Source: Anticarsia gemmatalis
Lineage: Eukaryota; Arthropoda; Insecta; Lepidoptera; Erebidae
Assembly (NCBI RefSeq): GCF_050436995.1
Contig: NC_134770.1
Location: 1,932,501-1,996,500, forward strand
Reading direction: 5' to 3'
Length of the DNA stretch: 64,000 nucleotides
The position numbers and the translations under genes are program-made. Of this stretch, positions 60,301 through 64,000 are shown one piece after another. The notes beneath the pieces are model-generated. The model was not told where the DNA came from, made no database searches, and saw only the letters and a program-made list of their open reading frames with translations. The first letter of the stretch is position 1. Every line of letters starts with the position of its first letter.

Positions 60301-62777
60301 CCCACGACACCTGATACAAGCCAGGACAAGTAATACTCATAATACTTACATAGCGTATCTGTCTTCTTCATTGTGCAAGTTAATGCCGCCGATGAAGTAC
60401 GGCATGTTGTTCTTGAACCACTGGACCACGGTGCCGGCTGAAACAATTAACAATATTATGTAAAATATACACATAACATCTCGCCGGTTACTACAGAGGT
60501 GGAGCTTAAAATTACCACTTGCTAGGATCCCTGCAAATTTCTTTTGCTTTGTCTACATCTACGCCTGAGATTCCTCAAAAGGTCAAGTACCTTTTGAGGA
60601 ATCTCAGCTTCAAAAGATCTCTATCTTTTGTAGTTAATGATATTTAACATATTAGAACTAGGTACCCATGTTGATTGGGTTTCCACACAAATTTCCCAAT
60701 GTAAAAGGAAGTTTAAACAAAATAGGACATCACGTGACTCATGCTTTATTTTCCAATAAAAACTAAACCTAGTTCTAATCATCTAAATTCGAACATCTAA
60801 ATAATTCAAACCAATTCCCTATCCACAACAACATTAAAAATAGTCCAGCCATTTCCGAGATACGAACACACAAATAGTTCTTCCTGCCGGTGAAAGCAAT
60901 AAACTAACTTCATATTTTAATGACAGACAGACCGACAGTACCATTTACGATTACACTTAATTATATAGATAACCAAATAGGATAAGCTGGTTGTCTATTC
61001 TTGACGGTTAGCCGGAAGTTGCGCACGAGTTTTGGCGCCACGCCGGAAACGCCGCCATTTTGTATAGTACAAATTTTATTGCGTAATGAATCGTGAATAT
61101 ATTTGTGTTTTAAAATAGGACAGTTAGGGAAATAGTACAGTAACGTCGAGTATCGAAAGTTTCACATTTAAAATTAACTGCCAAAATAGTTCCTACGACG
61201 GCCGCTAGAGGCTCCGATAAAATTTTCATACAAAATTGCTCTATAGTTAGCCGGTTCTCGGCATTTGATAGTAGTAGAGAATTAGGCTACTAGTTACCTC
61301 ATTTTGGTGGTAAAATTCCCTAGAGTAGAGAATTTATGGGTATTTTATGTTTTTGTCGTTCTGCTTTACGCTGTCCCTCCAGAATCGTGTCTGTATTTGG
61401 GTCAATCGTTATAGCCGGACTATTTTATTATTTCCATAACATTGTAGTGACTTTAATTATAGTTATTGGGGTCAATAAATTACCGTTAATTAACAAAATA
61501 GCGCTAGTAGACGCCCTAATAAGACATTTACAGGGGACTGTCCTAGAAAGACATTCACTGATAATATCGGGTATTTTCTTTAAAAAGGTCTAGTGGTACT
61601 CGTAACCGCTGGTCCTGTGAGACAAGATGTATGAATGCACAGTTAAGAAAAAGTAGATTTGCTAAGATCATAGCAAGTGGCGTTAAATTACTTATGGTTC
61701 AACAACTTGATAGAGCAATGGCATGCTGGATTTATTCAGATTGTAACCAGTATTTCTGATTATTGCCAAAATAAAGTAGCTATACCAAGCAGACTACCGT
61801 CAGCTGCAAACACTTGCAGGTCGATGGTGCTTTAAATTCTAAATTTGTTATATCTCCGTTAGCCGCAAACTTGCACACGAGGCCCTTAAGTAACTTGTTG
61901 GACTATAGTTTAACTTATTACTGTCCCTTTGCTGAGGGTCTCATTCCGTAATTTCATCACGTTGGCCAATTGCGGTATAGAAACTACTGACCTCATCTAC
62001 CAATGGTAAAATCAGCTGTTTAGTGAACATTGTTCTTGGATCCTACTCCTCAATTTGAAGACAATACTTACTGTCAGGTGAGACCTTGCACTCCAGACGC
62101 TGGTCTGCACCAGACTCGACCTCGTAGAACGTTGGAGTCGTCTCTATAACAGCCTGGACCTTTATTGGCTCGGGTTGAGAATCTGCAACAAAGAAAAACA
62201 GTTCCTTAGTTATTTATTAATCCTAACCCATAGAGGAAAAGGTGTTTAAAGAAAATGTGCGAAATTAAGCATATCTGTAATTTTTTATGGTCCATGGGTT
62301 TGGTTCAAGAATTTTAGTTTACGTAGCTTTTGCGTTGCATAATTTGAAAGTCTGTCACTATAAACTTTAACTGATCTTAAAATATCTGGTAGATAAAATG
62401 TTAGGTAATGTTTGAAAACAACTTTAAAAAAATCCATCTGTTAAGCTATCTTATACTTATCCGGAAGTGAAATCGGGCCCTTAAGTCTTGGGATCCAACA
62501 CAGGCTACCTTTTTTTTGTTACAAAAGTCAAATTATCGAATAGAAATTCATCGCGTGCCGAATGTTGCCGGGTCTGCTAGAAAATTATACAATAGCATTA
62601 TGACTTATTTCGGACTGGGCTAATAAATTTAGTCCAATACCTTGATATAGTCAGTTAGCTTACCATTGTCGGTGTCATTCTGTGTATCCTCGTCTCCAGC
62701 CTCGTCAGCCAACAGGTTGTCGTCATAATTGACGTCATCGTCGAAAGTCTCACGACGTCGCACCGAATGTCGGGCTT
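51395..62777 (-). CDS. GPI-anchored cell-adhesion protein with 3 Ig and 1 FnIII domains (klingon/wrapper-like), 5' end missing
   Basis: Twelve minus-strand exons join in frame: 62777-62664, 62182-62072, 60437-60350, 59888-59752, 59383-59265, 56801-56642, 54407-54317, 53693-53555, 53277-53122, 52691-52517, 51865-51827 and 51480-51395 (stop TAA), giving 470 visible residues. The signal peptide and start lie upstream, outside the window or unseen; the first exon here needs a phase-1 donor. Order: an acidic linker (DDDVNYDDN...DEAGDED); Ig1 (RLECKV, VQWFK, DSGVFRCE); Ig2 (LTLTCVVTGSPVP, VLWSV, AGKYYCYAFN); Ig3 (VLQCSA, FRWYKDGG, DFGTFTCEAEN); an FnIII-like domain (DGSKMSWIV ... AGQYEAIVKVKNSKSWG); a short linker; and a hydrophobic C-terminus (YTVLSTILMYLLVRML) ending at the stop, as in a GPI-attachment signal. 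This order is that of klingon/wrapper proteins, which act in neuron-glia and neuron adhesion; the exact orthologue is uncertain. The 39-nt exon is phase 1-1 and so can be skipped in frame. Confidence 0.88.
52770..52985 (+). repeat. Family C repeat copy in an Ig-gene intron
   Basis: TTCACAGGTCGGTAAACGAT, GGATAAGCAACCTTGGGCGC, ATTCGTGCTTTGAAGGGCAG, AGTCAGTCCCCGTTGTTGTC and TTTGACACTAGGTTAAT. It is directly followed at 52985-53050 by a family D start (GGCTAGCCTTTCTTCTAAAC, GTCCGCTTCCAGTCTTACCG). Confidence 0.65.
54950..55740 (+). pseudogene. Decayed RTE-type non-LTR retrotransposon reverse transcriptase fragment
   Basis: Pieces in two frames resemble the reverse transcriptase domain of RTE-like elements: AFVDYSNAFGSISHSAI (finger/palm start) at about 55048, then after frameshifts KQGDPLSPKLLTSTLENFS, LRFADDIVLFSS (the catalytic F-A-D-D box) at 55212-55490, an in-frame TGA at 55488, then YVDEYTYLSQITSFNNR and a VLTYGAQTWSLTE end near 55715. 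Endonuclease and 3' end are absent. It is antisense to the Ig/FnIII gene and inside the inverted-repeat element at 54447-56306. It is non-functional. Confidence 0.8.
55808..56021 (+). repeat. Three tandem ~72-bp units
   Basis: Units start TTGCAAAAAGGACG (55808), ATGCAAAACGGTCG (about 55880) and ATGCAAAAAGGACG (about 55952). Each continues with TTTC..AAATATG, TATTACAAAATAT and AACAAATACTA, the third with more changes. The unit starts with the motif found at the ends of the host element. Confidence 0.75.
58790..58895 (-). repeat. SINE family A, 3' portion, reverse
   Basis: Forward reading: GCGTCGCGGGGACTTTTACA, AACATACAGACAACGGACAC, then CACAAATAATTGTTCCGTGT. The tRNA-like head is missing. It is in an Ig-gene intron; the minus frame at 58587-58838 overlaps it. 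Confidence 0.65.
60566..60606. repeat. Perfect 18-bp hairpin in an Ig-gene intron
   Basis: TGAGATTCCTCAAAAGGT (60566-60583), loop CAAGT, then ACCTTTTGAGGAATCTCA (60589-60606). It lies about 130 bp upstream of the exon at 60350-60437 in gene orientation. Confidence 0.9.
61590..61690 (+). repeat. Family G repeat fragment
   Basis: GTGGTACTCGTAACCGCTGG, TCCTGTGAGACAAGATGTAT and GATCATAGCAAGTGGCG match the family described at 15960-16320. It is in an Ig-gene intron; the frame at 61336-61593 abuts it and is unsupported. Confidence 0.5.
61915..61990 (-). repeat. SINE family B tail fragment
   Basis: Forward reading TACTGTCCCTTTGCTGAGGG, TCTCATTCCGTAATTTCATC and ACGTTGGCCAATTGCGGTAT corresponds to the reversed family B tail. 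It lies in an Ig-gene intron. Confidence 0.5.
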
Positions 62778-64000
62778 CTGTAACAAGAGGAATTAAATCA
62801 CGTTATCTCAATGTCGGCAAAATATTTCTGTATAGAATTTGAAGATTATGTACAGTGTAGCTATTACAATGGTAGATCTAGGATTTTGTTTTGGGGTATT
62901 TTGCATATGAATGATATTGCGCCTAATATTTGTTTGAGAGCAACGAAATAAAAACACCGATTTGCACATTGCAAACAAAGTTTCAAAATACATATTTTGA
63001 TATTTTAACATGTTATGTAAGTATCAAAGTATTTTGACTTTGCCAAAATAATATTTTTTAGCTCGTATTTCACCTCCTTTCGCTTAAAACAGTTATAACT
63101 AATTCAGTTAAAACTTAAACTCGAAAATCGTTGTAGGTACAAAATCGAAAACCTTATTTCAAAAGACTTATTAATACTCAGATATACTTCAAAAAGAATA
63201 GATTTCTGTATCAAATTGTTTATTTATTCCTTTAGTAATAACTAGTTGAGCAAACAAAGTCAGTGGCGCCACCTACTGTTGACTTAACTCACTTATTTGG
63301 ATGTAATTGTAAACCCATTAGTGTGTGCCCACATAGCGGTTTGTAGACGAAATTAAGTAATTTTGTGTTAAATAAAACGTTTTCTAGTTTTCTAAATGTT
63401 GTTTCTGTAAATAGATGGAGTTGTGGTGCAAGTTACAAGAAAAACGCGAATTTAAAATCGATTTTATTTAAGTTTACTTATTTTTATCTTATAAATAAAT
63501 ACAAATAAAAATCATTTATTACCAGTCCAGTATTACAAAATTATGCTTATAACTACGACAACCCCACTAGGCGCAGCGTGTATCGGGGTTATCAATATTA
63601 TGAACAATTGCCTGATTGGAATAACTCAGTTATAAAAGTGGTCATTATTTCAGTAGGAGGCCGTAGGTTGGACTCTTATAACTATAAAAAATTGTAATTA
63701 CAAGTTTCTGTATTGTGTTTTGTTGTTTGTTTGTTTGTAAAAGTTACAGTAGTCCTTTTAAACGGCGACTACGAAACGGCCACCCATCTTTTGACAGACC
63801 TTGCAAGACGTTGCTTACCACAGACTACTACTGACTGCAACTGAACTATAACGGTTTTTAATCCAAAACAATTAAGTATAATAAGTAACGATGTGGTCGA
63901 TCAATTTTATTCAATAGCAGACAGACAGGCAGACGAAATTAATGACATGGAACGTTTGTAATCAACCGGTCGTCCTGTTAACTTTTATTCGGAGAAATGA
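62778..64000. other. Probable upstream intron of the Ig/FnIII gene
   Basis: No signal-peptide exon or other coding segment with a phase-1 donor was found here. The DNA is AT-rich. A reversed family C-like remnant (GACTACGAAACGGCCACCCA, TTGCTTACCACAGACTACTA) lies at about 63765-63860, and a GTTTGTTTGTTTGTAAAAGT SINE-like scrap at 63724. The gene's start is therefore probably beyond 64000. Confidence 0.5.

Overview
This window looks like nuclear DNA of a moth or butterfly (Lepidoptera, possibly a noctuid-type moth). It is AT-rich, genes are split by introns with GT..AG borders, and it is crowded with tRNA-derived SINEs, short Helitron-like elements (TCTATACTAA...GCTAG) and small inverted-repeat elements. 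No bacterial features, rRNA genes, convincing intact tRNA genes or CRISPR arrays were seen. Most open reading frames longer than 60 codons are repeats or chance frames. The real coding sequence lies in short exons, which were assembled here by hand using splice sites and reading phase.

Layout. 1-13.5 kb has no recognisable gene except one short minus-strand first coding exon (13538-13643); most of this stretch may be its first intron. 13.6-25.5 kb is repeats and unassigned AT-rich DNA, with one weak exon candidate near 24.0 kb. 25.49-27.59 kb (+) holds the last three exons of an unrecognised gene. 28.9-38.2 kb (+) is a seven-exon glycoside hydrolase family 20 (beta-N-acetylhexosaminidase, fused-lobes-like) gene. 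It has a membrane anchor, but the catalytic acid and several substrate-pocket residues are replaced, so it looks like an intact pseudoenzyme. 39.4-45.8 kb (-) is a nine-exon SLC36/PAT-type amino acid transporter, convergent with the GH20 gene. 45.8-51.4 kb is intergenic and repeat-filled. 51.4-62.8 kb (-) is twelve exons of a cell-surface protein with three Ig domains, one FnIII domain and a GPI-anchor signal (klingon/wrapper type); its 5' end lies outside the window. 62.8-64 kb is probably its upstream intron.

The genes do not form an obvious pathway. The best targets for follow-up are: the inactive-looking GH20 protein; the inverted pair of SINEs around its frame-neutral membrane-anchor exon, which could allow skipping or circularisation; a nearly perfect 170-bp-arm foldback at 12.6-13.1 kb; a Helitron inserted exactly at A|T inside the arm of another foldback at 39.6-40.1 kb; and a 1.86-kb inverted-repeat element at 54.4-56.3 kb that carries a decayed RTE-type reverse transcriptase fragment and a 72-bp tandem repeat. 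All family calls are from reading the sequence, without database searches.
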